A stretch of DNA of 64,000 nucleotides from Hippasteria phrygiana (lineage: Eukaryota; Echinodermata; Asteroidea; Valvatida; Goniasteridae): contig JAZGUH010000225.1 of NCBI GenBank assembly GCA_037893225.1, forward strand, positions 1,116,001-1,180,000. Reading direction: 5' to 3'. Under the pieces are notes generated by a model. The model was not told the origin of the DNA and did not search any database. It worked only from the letters and a program-made list of their open reading frames with translations. Both the position numbers and the translations under genes were made by a program. Positions 34,201-49,200 of the stretch are shown piece by piece (position 1 is the stretch's first letter; each line of letters opens with the position of its first letter).

Positions 34201-37200
34201 ACAACTCGGTGCGCCGCCAGCGGCAAGCTGAGGAGAGGCCAAATTACGCAGTGCATCATGGGAAAAATTCGTCATCGCAAAACCGGAAGTGGGTATCGCC
34301 AATGCATCGACCGTACTTCTTACACCCCTTCTCCGCTAAATCTATCAACTCCCCTCTCTTCTTTCCTGCACAAGGTATTCCCCAATTAGTCAAAAATTGC
34401 TTCAACTCATCCACTCGCATTCGCGCAAAATCCATACTGCTGTACTGTCCACCATCTTTACAACACGATAGAAGTGATGTCGACCCCGGAAGTAGGAAAA
34501 TGGCCATTCCCAGCTTGCCGCTGGCGGCGCACTGAGTTGTGAATCGTCCGAATTGCCAATTTTTGTTTGTTTTGTTGTTTTGTTTGTTTTGCTTGTATAT
34601 CTGCAATTGCGAACCAAAAAAAAACAAAAACCAGAAAACCTGTATGGGTCTTATTTTGCATGTAAGGGCAGAAACAAAACAAAGTCAACTTATTGGGCAA
34701 ATATATGAAAAACAAAACAAAATCCCAACCCTCGTTGCAAAACTATCCTGGATTTCCCCCTGTAATTAAAACATTGAATCTTTTTCAAGACTTCGTCTCC
34801 TGTTCCTTCGTACAAGAATTTTGGGTCCAACAAAGCCATCATATCAAATCTGTTTCGGAGGTATCAAATAGTGTTGAAATGACATTTCATATAGGCATTA
34901 ATAACTCACATACTTGTGCAACTTCTCAGATAATGTATTTAACTTTGTGCTCCATTACAACTGCATAGCGTAGCAAGCAAAGTAGCAAGTTTTTCGCTTA
35001 GCCCCTTGGACAGCATTGAGCGTACAGTGCTGTTAATAGACCTATGAAAAAAGGACACCATGCTTTGTTTATGCACCAATCCTTACTGAACTGTGGTGCA
35101 CACCACATCACTCGATGCAGGTTTGGTGCATCTTTGGTGTACACCAATTGTGCACCATGCAATCACTGAATATACAACAGCACCACAAGTAAACCACACA
35201 TACACTGAAACTTCAACCAACCAACAAAATGCCACCATAAAATGTTCACTTACGATGAAGTACACCAGAAGCGCCGGAGGTGCTGTTCTGGTGTACTTCT
35301 TTTTCTACACCAGAGGTACACAACACTGTACACCAGAATGGCACCAGTGGTGTAGCTCTGGTGTTAATTTAAATTTTGGACCACACCAGAAGTACACCGG
35401 TGTGCTTTTTACACCAGAACTGCACCACTCCAATGGTTGGTGTATTGCATCTGGTGTACACCAGAGGCCTACACTAAAGCTGTACCACAAATGCACCAAA
35501 ACTACACCACTGTAGTGTGAGGGATACGTGTATCAAGTTCATCTTTCAATTGACCTATCGCCGTTTACGAGTTAACCACCCCCCTTAGACAACCCTAGGG
35601 GAATTTTGTGTGGTAATTTTTGTTTGTCTCAGATTTTGCACGTTCCACGTGGAATTATAATTGATGTGATTGGACAATAATTCACAAGTTGCATTGAAGT
35701 GATTCGACCGCGATAGGTCAATTCTTTACCTCTGCTTTCATCCCATTAAAATCTCAAGTTAAATCCCCTTTTAAATGTAGAATCTAGAGGGCTCACTTCA
35801 TCTTCCTCTCCAGCGAGAAGGAGCAGATTGTCCGCCATCGTTGATCTAATGTTCTGGCTGCCGTCTGTATGGCCTCGTTGTCTGCATCTGAGGAACATGC
35901 GTCGGTATCATGTAGCAGCATCTCGCATAGGTTCAGCACGGAGGCAACGCCACTGCTGTGCCGCTCAATGTCTTTCTGGATTTCCTGAAGGACAAAAGAC
36001 AAAATTCAAAACTTGTGTTCCCAGTTGAGAATACAGCAGGCAAGTTCATCTCAAAATCCAAAAAGATATGGCCCTTATGGGCACACGGTATAGGAGCTAC
36101 ATGTATGTGTGCAGCATCCTACTTTTGAGAAATTTTGTTTTTTTTCCTGACTTGACTGAGCTGTGAAACTCAAGTGAAGTCTGATTATGCATTTTAAAAC
36201 CTGAAATTAGCCCAACATTTTACACGAAGAAGACTGAAGTCAGGCTTTTGCCTGAAACCTGGCAAACCTGTTAATCTCATTAGTGGAAAATAACGGCCCA
36301 TAATAATGTACTTCAAAAACTGTGAGAAATATATTAAAATCACCTGTGTCCACATTTGCATACATAACATTTACACAACTTCCCAACATCGCTCAGAAAT
36401 ATACATGCTATATTTCAGGCTTTTGCCTGAAAACTTACATTCACATCCCCCCCCCCCCCCAGATTGAAAAATATAAATTTGACAGCAGGTATTATATACA
36501 GCCTACCTGTTGGGTCTGCAGCTTGGCCTGTATCTCAATGACATCACAGGTCTCATACATGATGGGCGTGGTCAGTTGTTTCTCCATCTGTGTTAGCCAA
36601 TGGCGGAGGTTACCCATGTTCTGATCCAACTCCTGCACGGCTGTCAAGGTGCCTTGCAACTTCCTCACTCTGAATGCAAACACAGAGACAGAAACAGTAC
36701 AAATCGAGATGAAGCGACAGGTTAGGATTAGGGGGCTAGGATACTGACAGCAATGGATGTGGAAATGCCGAGCTTGATATATGCATTCAAACCTGCTCCT
36801 CTGGACTTGCCCTATCTGGCTGTTTTCGATCAGTCCCGACAAAATTCCCAATGTACCTTGGTATTTCCTGTCACCTTCACAGCATGGCCAGTGGCCAGTC
36901 TATTTGTACCCCGAGCTCCTATTTTGTATTATATTTTCACGCTGCCATTTTGGCAAAAAAAAAGAAAAAAAAGAAAGAAAAAATGGAGTACCCTCTTTTG
37001 CGAAAGGTGCCAATCTGTGTCTAGTTTCTGTCTCCATCACATCTGCACATTGCAGGGTCACTCTTGACATTCATAGCAATCAAATACAGTTTGTGTATGT
37101 ACACACTTAAAATGCATACTTTACATGCATCTGTAAAACCTTTGTATAGTGGCCACCTGTTCAGTCCCTTGAGTGGTCACTTTGTCCAGGTAACTCCTTT

Positions 37201-40200
37201 AGCTCTAACTATTTCTTAAATAGACTTAACAGGAAATTTATTATTTTTGGAAAGAGACCCATGATTAAAAAAAAGGTTTAAAGTTTAATATTTTCAACCA
37301 AAAGATAATTACTTCTAGACAAATAACTGCGCGTCAGTTTCATAAACAACCGATTCAAGATGAGCTGAATTCAATTTGGTTGAGTAAAATCTGAAAAATA
37401 TTATTCCTAGCAGCCAGCAACTAGCCAGTGCTTTGGTGAGTATGCATACATGTACATTCGGCTTAAATAGCGCACTGGGATATATATAATCTGTATGCAC
37501 TGTGTATGACAACTGGGCAGTTTTATTTTTTCATGTATCAATTGTACACTTTAGATCATAATGTAGCTTTAAAGAGAGACACTCAAATACCAAAGTACTC
37601 AGTTGTCAAAACGCTTGTCAAATAAGCACTACAGCCCTGCAGCTAGATTTCACCTGCCTAACATTTTAAGAAACTTGAGATTCAGTGCTCATAAAAATAA
37701 ATTTATCCTAAAATATATACAATTGACAAGTACAAGCAACAAGAGAACACATTCTTGGCACATTCCCACCTCTGGTTTTAATTTATCACATGGTGTTTAA
37801 CCCCTTGAGTACGGTATTTTACGGGAGACGTCGGGGTGCCGCGGCGGCTCTGGCAGCCAAGCGAACCGCTACAATGTGTTTGTGCAGTCAAGCGTAACCT
37901 ATACACAATAATCCAACAATGAATTGAAACTGCACAAACAGCGGCCAGTGGCATCATCCGGCCTGGTTGCACTGTTTAATCCAACAATGGATTGAAACTG
38001 CACAAACGGCGGCCAATTGCGTCATCCGGCCTGGTGGCACTTTTTTGGCGCATATTTGCGTCATCCGTACGCAAGGGGTTAATACCCACACTGTAACCTC
38101 AAGCAGAGCTGTGCAGAATTTGGCTTCAAAGTCTAACTGTAAAAATCCTTAGTCCTACCCAATGCTTTCACAAAATTGAGTTAGGTATGAATTGATTTAA
38201 CCCTCCCCACTCGCGGTGCCAAAGTGGAGCCAACTACCCTACCTATCAAAACCTATCGAGTTTCAGGTTGAAACACACAAGCTGTTGGAGAGGAAGGGCT
38301 TAGGTTTTTGTATAGGTTATGACAGTTATAGCAGTAGTAGGACTAATTAGTCAGTGCATTCCACTCTATTCAGACAAGGTAGTACTCTTACTACATGTAC
38401 ACTGGCATATGAGAAATTGTGTAGTACTTTGAAGTAAATGTATGTTGTACTTTTTCCCAAATGAATGCCTGGGACATTAGGGTTTAACAAAATTAAGACT
38501 TCCATTTTTTTGCACCACGAGCTACAGAAAACAACTGGAACATCCTCCAATTTGCTTCATGCTCTGATACTGTCCACATCCCACTAGAGCTTTCCGAGTT
38601 AGAAGACCCTAACTCGGAAAGGAGCACTGCCTTTTTGAGATTTTATGTTGTTTACATTGTTTATCTTGTGTCAATAAACTTAAGATACTATCAGTTAATC
38701 CTTTGTTGACTTAAGTTCTTATCTATATGAGTTATATTTAACACAGAAACATCTGCAAGAATTCTTAGTTTTATTGTAAAAAATGCCTCAGTTCAGATTT
38801 TCTATCCTGTGTAACTACTTAAAAAACTTTGAATCGTGAAAAACGGCCGCTGCAACGATAATAAACTTGAACGAATCGGAGAGGTGATTTGTACGCTGTG
38901 AGTAGTACCAGCAAATCCCAGCCTGGAAGTGTTTACTTAAGGATTACAAGCAATTGTTTGGCTAATGGATTACAAAGATAAGAAGCTGGTGAAGGTGTTG
39001 GTGTCAACACCAAAAGGCAGTGGAGTTGCCTGTTTTGGCTCTAGTGGGATGTTTCCCTCATTGTCCATTCACTTGCTAGTGGTCCTCTTGGTATATGCAT
39101 AGCCTGCCCAGCCATTTTAATTTTTTTTCAACATCACAACTTTGGAGTGTTTTTGTAAAGGCGCAGTGGTCACTGAATCCTGCAAACTATATCCATGCAG
39201 CACCTTACTTGTCATTTTTTGTAGCCATGACTATGAGCTGGATGGGAACTCACACTGAAATCAGAATAAAATTAGGATAACGACATTTTGAAATCTCATT
39301 TCTCCCACCGCTACTCCACAGGACAACATACCTCAATGGAAATTCTCGGGCAAATTCAGTGTCGTCACCGCATATAATATCCAAATATTTACAATTGAAA
39401 AAGCACACCTCCATTCCATAATGCTGTACCCATATGCATGTCCAACTGGCAACGTTATACCCGCTGAACTGTCTACCAGTCCCAGATCATAACACTTTCA
39501 AATGCACCAATAAGAACAACGGTTTTCCAGAAATCAACAGATTTGGAGCCATTTCCTGTTGGCAACACAAGATAAAGACCAATCTACTGCCACAGGGAAT
39601 AGATCACTTCCTTTCCCATTTGGACTCTACATACCAAGGTCCAAGAAAAAAAATATATACAGCGTGGTCCAAAAAAACAGAACAGCATATACTTCACACT
39701 GTACTGATGGGTGGAGAATCTTTTTAGAAGAAAAATTATACCAAGACCTCTCGATTCGGTGCAGTAGTTTTTGCTCCAGAGCCTATTTTGAAAAGCAAAG
39801 TCAGGTCACTTGGCCATTTGTTCCATGCAGAAAAGAGCATGATGATAGCATACTTGTTATACCTTGGGACCAAATGACCCCTGACTTTGTTTCACAAAAT
39901 AGATTCCAGAACAAAAACTACTGAACCGAATCGGGAGATCTTGGTATCATTTTTCTTTTAACAAAATTACCCATGCATTGGTGTAGGTTGTTTCAGTCTC
40001 AGGGTAGCGGAAGTATGCCCTTCCGTTATTTTTTTGACCACCCTGTATAGGATACAGTTCAGAATTAGGGGTGACATTTGAAGAAAATTAAAAATCCACA
40101 AAACATTCGGAGGCATTTGATTTGTATGGCATTGCTGAAAAATGCATAAGGAAACTGCATTTTCTACCAAAAGATACGGTTCAAAATTGCAAATACTAGG

Positions 40201-43200
40201 GTCATTAGAATTAAAAGAAGACTGTTTCAGGTTGCAGAGGTCATTTTGGAATGACAAAAATAATTTAAGGACCAAAAAATATTCTGGAAATTTGGAAGAC
40301 GTCTCACAAAAAATCCTGAAATCAGAAAAAAATCGGAGAAATCTCTCTGGTGCAGAATAAAGTAAGTTGTTTCTTCAGCAGATAGCAGTCTGCATGACAC
40401 ACCATGAGGCAAAACGTGTACAACCATACACGATTGTAAACACATAGGAGAAGATGGTGCAGGACAATGCTAAAAACATTGAAATTCATACCATCTTATG
40501 CTAATCTCATCTACTGTCCGTACTTGTACACAGCGGTTACACAAGGCGCAGCTTGCACTTGGTGCAATTGTTTGTAGAAATGTACCACCCCCTTGTTTTA
40601 GTAATTTAAATGTCCAAGTAAAATATATGAAAGGATATTCTACCACACTTTCTTTCAATGTGCATGTATAGAATTTATCTAAGTAAATGTGACAAAAAAA
40701 CAACCCGTTGAACCTTGGCTACAACAAACACCTACATATTATCTAACATTTAGCTGTAATAAACCATTTGGCTTCCAAATTGTAGAATAAAGTACAGCTT
40801 ACTACTACTTGCAAAACACTGTTTTTTCTTAAGTTGTGTGTGATTGAAACTTTCAGATGACATAACCTGAACTAGGTTCATACAGCTGTCCACACTCCTA
40901 ATTTCACTTCTAAGAATCAATTGTTGGCACATCTGACCAATAGTAAACAGTGCTCTTCAATTACTCTACCTGTGAAGTCATTCCAACTATTTCAATTTTG
41001 AGGCCCGATATTAAACAGGTGTTGTTCATACCAGAAACATTAAAACTTCCAAACACACAAATGAATAAATTACCTTGGCAGGATGATACTGTTGATCAAC
41101 ACTGCTGCCGACATTGAGATGTCATCGGTCCGATATCACATCAAGAGGAATGGATGCTCAACAATATCCACAAAGTCCCGTACTCAGTATTCAATTATAT
41201 AACTTTTCATTGTGGGTTGCATCCAACGAGTTCCAGTTGACCAACACAATGATGAACTATATAAGACTAGATCTGTAGGCCAGTAATTCTTGCCATGTAG
41301 TTGAAGAGAAATACTTGGTTCAAGCAGGATACACCATGAATCAAAACAAGGAATCTGTCAAAATGCACAATATTGCTGGGAAATTTTTTCTAACTTTCTG
41401 GTTAGAAGTCAGAAAGAGGTTGCATGAAACAGTACGACCCGAAAAAATGTCGTCTTCAAATTCTTGTCCATTGATAAAAACATGTAGAAACACTCCATGC
41501 CTGGCTGGATAATCCAAAAAGGAGCTAAACAAGTACATTACAACCACTGTCAAAATCATTAAAAACAAGTTGTAGTTTTGCTGTAAAGGTCTGTGGATCC
41601 TGCATGGCTGGGCCAATGAAATATCTGTACGTCCAGCAACATAGTATCTTGGTCAGTAATGTATAACCACAGGCATTCACATGATGGTCTTCATACTTGT
41701 TGCTGGTTTTGTATCAAGTTCCACCCCCTAACGAGATCCTCACAAAGGATAATGTTATTGTCAACAATGTTACATAACAATCAGTACAATGCAACCTGCT
41801 CCAAAAACAGCACGGAGATCGGAGATGCAGACCAATGAGACTGCAGGCTACTGGGAAAGAGTGCGTGTGTACAATTATAATGCTTCAAACAATCACAATC
41901 AATGACTTGTAGATGCACACACGGGCAATTCCCAAAACACAAGTAAATGATGGATAGGGCACACCGCACTTGCACATTTGATGAACCACTTCTCAGTCCA
42001 ACGATAGTCCAACCAAGCAAGTTGTGTTGTCTGGTTTGCATTAACCAATTTTTATTTTTAATCCTGCGATTATCATTTTTATTCCATCACTTGAAGATGA
42101 CATGCTTTTTGAATCTGGAATCAGGATATTCTATACCCAAGCACTCATCATGGGCTTCCCCAAATCCACGTTTTGTTTGTCCACTGTTGGAATTCAATTC
42201 AGGAGTAATCTCCAACTTCCAGCTCTGTAGCAACACATGAAATCAATGCATCTGAAGAAATGCAGTACAAATCCATTGCAATGGCATCCACATGTATTCA
42301 TTCAGAGTACACAGTTCAGTTCTCATCATTTCTGTCCAGTAATGTCTCGTCATCATAAAGCATGTGTGGGCACTGACAAAACTGTCCTTGGACTATACCC
42401 ACAAAAACAGAAGTGCAGCCAAAGAACTTGAGCTTGCCAAGGACCAACTGCGAACACACACACACACCAACTGAAAAAAGCCACTGCCCCATTTAAATGC
42501 CACAAGGAATTACATATCTTCAGCATAGTAGTCAGAGGTCCACCTGCCAGGAGGCAATGTCAATCTTTCCCCCACACTATGCTACTGCCCTATTGCTAGG
42601 ATACCGTAGACCCCATCAGGTCCTGGGTGGATTGCAGTTGCTATTTAACTGTAGATTACAGATACCAAGTATCAATGCTGATAGGAACAGGTGACAGTGA
42701 GGTCAGGTATGGATGGCATTTATACACCCCCAAGGTTCAAGCATGGTTTAGGCAGGGGACCACTGGTCACCTATTTCGGCCATTATTCAGGGTGGGAGAC
42801 CAAGTGTGGATGGACATGAAAGTCTTCTAGCCACATACCACTGCCCAACTACATAAATAAACTTTGCTTACAGTCTTTACTGTATGAATGGTTTACACTG
42901 ATGGTGAAATTCACTATTGTTTCTTTTTTAGAGGTTTTGCGATTTTGTTGTTTAGTTTTTAATTTAAATTAAAAAAATAAACCAGAAGTATGTGTAAATG
43001 TAGCATTTGATCTGAAAATGTCAAAACCATTATTTTGAAGAAAACAAAATGTTCACATTACATGCACATGTATATCCACTCTGAAATAGCCGCGACCATT
43101 TCTTTATCTAGTTTGTACTAGAATATTTGTACCTGCAGGCCTATAACCCCACCTGATACATTGACCAAAAATATTAGGGGAAAATGCAAAGACAGCTGAG

Positions 43201-46200
43201 GGAGAGAGCAAGAGAGTGGGTGAAGAGATCAAGTTTGGTCTTATCATAAGCAATAGCAGGGGAGGAACCAGGAATTTTTGTTGCTGGGGAGGGGAGATAA
43301 TCAGATCAGGCATGAGTTTTTGTACCCATAAAAGCAAAAGGAACCCCCCCCCCCCCCAAAAAAAAAAGTTTTGTGAATAGATATGCTCCCGCCTCTGAAT
43401 AGACAAGTTTTTGTCTTTCTAGCATTCCTACAAATATTTTGAAGCACAACCACAGAAAACAAGATTCTTTATTCAGCTAAACTACAGGTCCTGTCAATTT
43501 TAGCCCAAGTTTGTGAAATGGCATGCCTTGCTCACTTGCCACTGGTATGTGACAGATTAACACCTGTTTAGCTGACCTTACATAAAGGTCAACACCCAGA
43601 TTATTTACAATGAGGGACTTGTTTACATGTTTGTCACCATGGAAATGGTGGGTCTAGCAACAAATGGCCATTTAAGGAGAATGCCCTTTGACTAGATATG
43701 GGAAGGGAAGGCCAGATTCTTTGAAGGAAGTAAGGGTATTTGTAAGAGTGCATAGACAAATTTAAAACTTTTGTATTTATTTTAGTATATAACTTATATA
43801 AATTCATGAACTTAAAAAAATTGAAATTTTTCTTTTATAAATCTCTTATTCATGGAAGTACTCTTCCAATTTATCTCTGATTAGAAGAAGCAATACTTTA
43901 TTTTTTTATTTTAGTTGTGTACAGAAAAATATTTGACCTAAAAAATAAGTGGCGCATCTTCAATGTTTCGACATTTTAAATCATCGGCGCCCTATTTCGT
44001 GGTTGTGCTTAAAGTGAACGAGGAATAGCAAAAATTATGCACTAAAATGGTTAGCATATTTCATGGGTAAGGAAAGAAAGGGATTTTGGCTTCTGTGTAT
44101 GCGTACATCCCCAAACTAAGGACTCTGGGGTTATAGAGTTGCAGAGAATTTCTTGTCTAGCTCAGTTAGCACAATTGCAGGCCACAAGCAAAGAATCTAG
44201 CATTACAGAATCCAAAATATTGGACTCAGTTTGAAAGATCATTGTTGTTACTGTACACCCCACTATAAGAGCCTTGCCCCCCAACAAGAGGCTACATTGT
44301 ATGTTGTACATAGTGTAGTGTGCATACCTGTGGGCACAGATCTCTATGTAAACTAGAAAGTTCATTGGACATTATGTGCTGTACAAAAAAGTGAAGCCAG
44401 CACCAGCCATATTAACACTCCCATCAGGAGGGGATCGTTTCCATATCAATACAGTCCCAAATCCTCAAATTGTAATATGATTTTGCATGCACCCTAGGGG
44501 GTTAGGGTTAAATTAAATCTCCTATCATGTGGGATTGTTTGCATATCAATATTGTAATTAATGTGCACTGCTGAGAACGATGATGAATGTAGACTGAGGA
44601 CAAGGTTGCCAAACATTGTATTGGGAGTACTAATATGGTGGATGGTTGCTTCAACTATAACAGCCGATGCACTACCCAGTTTACATACATAGAGATCAGT
44701 GGTTGTGGGCCACCGCTGTTTTCAGCACGGCAAATACTTTTTTCGCAGGCACGGTGAGCCACGCAACAAAGGGCGCCCTCTATTGTTGAATTGTTGCCAT
44801 AGGGTGCTTGACGACCAAGATTTTGTCATTGCATTCCATGCATACCATAGCATCGTGTATTGTTTTACGCAGTGTAATCAATGGACAAACTGATTGTGGC
44901 AATTAGGGCTGACGATATTGATTTTTTTCGTAGTCGATTTTTTTCCCTCGCGATATCGCCGATATGGCGATAAAATTGTTAACAAATTTCAGCATGATTA
45001 AAATCTTGCAAAAGTTCGTTCATAACTACATAATCGCCGGACGTGTTTGTCGCCAGTCATTGTTTGAGGCCGTTCTTAGGCCAGCCATCAATATTGAGAA
45101 ACAGCGTAGTCTAAGCTTAGTCTGCGGATATCTGGATCAAAGCCTTTTCTTTGTTACCGCCACCAGCCTATTGTTACCTAACATATCCCCTAGATTTCTT
45201 AAAAGAATTCCTGAGATTCCGGGAACACAATGACAAACACAAGGGGGGGGGGGTTTCCCTTGCCCACATATCGCGCTTTAAATGGCCAGAGCTGGGCTGG
45301 CTAATTTGCATGTGAATGAAATTACGTATTACAATGAAGTGCGGAGTACGCTGATTGTGTACTTTAGATATTTAGAACATTTTAATAGATTTTGCATCTT
45401 ATCGCAGATTTACTGACAGCTTGCCCATTATTATAAACTTAGACTTTAAACCGAAAAAAATTGTTTTCTCCCCTATTTAAATTTTTTCTGCGAGTTGTTG
45501 AATCACATTTAATTTTTAAAATTGAATTAGCATTTTTAAAGAATGAGCCCGAACCGAAAAAACTTCTAGAGTTGCGTTCAGCAAGGTTGCGTTCAGCCCG
45601 CCCACTCGACTATCGACGGGTACCAGCGAATTGTGTAGATACCAACAGTCAATCCCCGTGAACCAGCTGATTTATGTCGAGCTTATCAGCAGGAGGCACG
45701 AACCATGTGCGAGCAGCCCCAAGTGCAGAGAAGCATTTCTCAATGAATGGTTGAAATGGATACGCCCACTAATTTGCATGATTTAAATATGGCTCAGTCT
45801 ACACAAAACCACATTTTGAGAAGTTTTCAGGGTTAACTTTATGAAAATTAACACAAAGGGTAACACCAGTGGTTTAAGTTTTGAAAACAACTTCTTTGCA
45901 ATACAATCGGCATAATTTGGTCTAATTGCGGTGAAAATGATCATTTTCTAGCTGCCATGAATAGAAATTACACCATTTTTGTAGACTATCAGATCGCTTG
46001 TTCAATGTCATTTGGTGATTTCCCCACGAATCACCGAGCCACCAAGTGGTCAATGATCACCATAAATAAAAAGTTCGAAAGGATGATGTCACTTCGACTT
46101 GAACCTCGCTTTACAAGGAAATTAATTTTAGCGAATTTGCTGGTAAAAAGTATCACCTATTTTTTTAAAGGGAAAATAGGGGTTCCGAAAAAAATCGCCG

Positions 46201-49200
46201 ATTTTAAAAACGATATCAGTGATATCTCGATTTTTCGATTTTAAAAAACATGTAGCCGATTTCGATTTTTGGGCGGCGAATATCGCATCATCGCGATTTT
46301 ATCGTCGTATCGCCCAGCACTAGTGGCAATAGAATAAAGCCTGCTTTAATGTTGGTGTTGTATTTTGTCAAATTTTTGAATGTCAAATTGATGATACCAG
46401 CCTCCCAAAATAGCAAGTCTACAGAGTGTCACTGTGAATGGCTGATCACTCCAGGTGAGGATTTTAGCCATTTTTATATGGCTTCAAAACACTATTTAGT
46501 GAGTTTTCCCATGAAAAAAATTGCCCTCTGTCGCAAAGAGCAATTCATCACGAATACATTGATGTATGAATGGAAAGAGAAAACCCCAAAGGTTTCTTGT
46601 AGTATGAGATTTAGAATCCCACTTTCCCCATAGCTTTTGCATGCACCGAGTATGTGGCATGTATACTGGTTTCTGAATAATTTATATCCAATCCGGCATG
46701 GGAGTTACGGACGTTCATTAATCAAATTCAACCATTACAAAGCCTGGAGAAAGTAATGATCAAATTAAAATACGAGAAAAAAAATAAAAACAGCATCAAG
46801 AAAGTCATAATAGGGTCAAATATGACTATTTTGTAATTTATTCATCTAACATAATTTGTATTCTACTTGTATTTGCAGACTGTGAAGTTGGACCATGGTA
46901 GACCAATGCTTGAAGAGGACTTCAACAGACTTCTGATGAGGATCATACATGCATTTCAACTTGAAAGGGGTGGTACAAACTGCAAGGGATGCACTACTAG
47001 ACTTACATAGACTCTTTGTTACCAGCTCAAACTACCATGATGCTTACTTGAACTTTAAAATGGCTCTGATTTGTTTTGTAGCTGACAAGGTGGGCATCTA
47101 ATCTAATTTTGCCAGGACAACCCCAGCAGTACCTCATAACATAATGTCTAATATTACAGTGCATGTACATAAAAACACCTTCACTGCAAATTTCTTTTCC
47201 AGGTTGCCAGGGGAGTGGATTGCTTAAAACCCTAACCCTCCAGGGTATTTTGGCTAGAAACTCTGCCAGACGCATCAGATTGCATACTCTGTCACATTGA
47301 CTTGTGTGCAGAGTGCAGCAAAGTGAAGCTGTAACCACAGATGCACTTTGCTGCGTCTGGCAGGGTTAGGGATTTAATTTGAGTGAATATGGGGACAAGT
47401 GAATTGTAGATTATAGACACTGACGGGATGTCTGTGTACAGGTATATTGATGCAAACATTTTAGCTAATTATATTTTTAGTGTGCACTTATTTTCCCCTC
47501 AAAATGTCCATAATCATATGATCCTATACACTGTTGAAAATTAAGAAGAAAATTTGTTTCTTACATGTTTGTAAAGCCCTATGTTCATTTTATTTTGTTT
47601 GTAAATACTAACTTGCTGTGGTAATTTTTAAAAAGTCATAAACATGGAAAAGAATTAGTTTAAAGAATCCCATCTCAAGTTTCTTGTACCTAAAGGCTGA
47701 AGCTGACAAGGCCTACACTGCATGTTGGCGCATACAGTGGAGCCAGCTTGTGTGTACATGTATTTGTGTACGTACATTTTTATGTGTATACACGCACACG
47801 TACAGTACGTGCACGTATAGATCATAATGGGAAATCCACTCCCGTGCAGAAAATTTGCCGGGAAATCTCACAGCGATATAAAACATTCTGTGGGGTTTTC
47901 TCATTGGAAATAATGACTATTTAATGAAATAAAGCCTACTTGTTACGATGGTATAGTTGAAAATTCTAGGAAAACTCTCCTTCGTATGTAAAACTGACCG
48001 TGAAATCATGACATTTTCCGATCGCGAGCCCGGCTATTTCAGAACCAATTTTGCCCTATCACATTGAATAAACATTTTTTTCTGATGGATATGATAATTT
48101 TTAGTGCATTTTCTATCTACCATTGGTCAAACTGTTCCATAAATCTAAATAATTAAGACGTGACAGACTTTTTTTCATTGAGATCGCAACCAAAAAAGTT
48201 AAGAAGTCATGCTCATGAATACGTAATTCTTTGTGACCTCAGCAAAAATCTAACGCATGCGCATAAAACCTAATGTCGCCTACAGTGCTCCTGGAACAGC
48301 GGTGGGGCCACAGCACGTATTGAAATCAACCACACATGAAATCAGCTGAACAGTATTATACTAATGGGAGGTCATTCTGCATTCATCTGATTATATCAAA
48401 TCCCACTTATTACACTGTTTGACTGATCAAACTGACCACAACTACAAATAGCATTAATCAAATGCGAAATCCGAGCAGAAAGTCAACAACCCAGAGGTTA
48501 TCATGATAAATGCACACAGGGGTTTTAGGCTTCCAACCGGCACTGGTTGAGGCTGCCATCCAGCCAGATTTCAGCCCCATGGGCAACCTCTCAATGCTGA
48601 TGTGCTGTCAGAGCTGAACATCGTGATCATATTATATTAATCATATTCAGGGTGAAATTTGCGGAAAATGAAAAATCCGCGAAACATTCAGAAGCATTTG
48701 ATTTGTATGGCATTGCTGAAAAATGCATAAAGAAAACTGCATTTTCTGCCAAAAGATACGGTATAACATTGCAAAAAATGGAGTCATTAGAATTATAAGA
48801 CTGTTTCATGTTGCAGAGGTCATTTTGGAATGATTTATTTAGGACCATAAAATCTCGTCTCACCAAAAATCCTGAAATCAGGAAAAATCCGGAGAAATTT
48901 CCCCACTGCATATTACAGTCAGAGCTCATCAGAGCTCAGAATATTTATTCACCACTTACATTTGAAATGGTAAATGAATTATCAAAATTTTTAAAAGTTC
49001 ACAGAATTTCCAAAATGTTTATCATCTTCTCTTAACTGCTCTGATGTAAGAAGTCTGATTCGACGTTAATGGTTGAGATTTTTAATATACATGCATAGTT
49101 TTATCAATTTTTAGTAAATAATGTGTCAATGAAAACGTGTCATCTGTATTTCAATAAACAAAATAAGAATCTAAATCTCAAATACTACATGCGAATTTTA

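Larger units (their letters stand above)
33825..36506 (-). other. nesprin introns 33825-35796 and 35985-36506
   Basis: The first holds GGATT/AATCCT debris (33835-34045), a C run and the SAP-like element (34160-34554), and the CACCA/TGGTG palindrome region (35080-35520). The second shows no element except an 18-base C run near 36445. Exon 35797-35984 separates them. Confidence 0.55.

Noticed and set aside
35093..35515. 140-codon Thr/His-rich ORF
   Set aside because: It is a by-product of the CACCA-motif repeat; no splice sites or family similarity were seen.
45461..45661. 66-codon ORF and a neighbouring 95-codon ORF in the hAT element as a transposase
   Set aside because: Neither shows hAT dimerisation or zinc-finger residues; the element looks non-autonomous.
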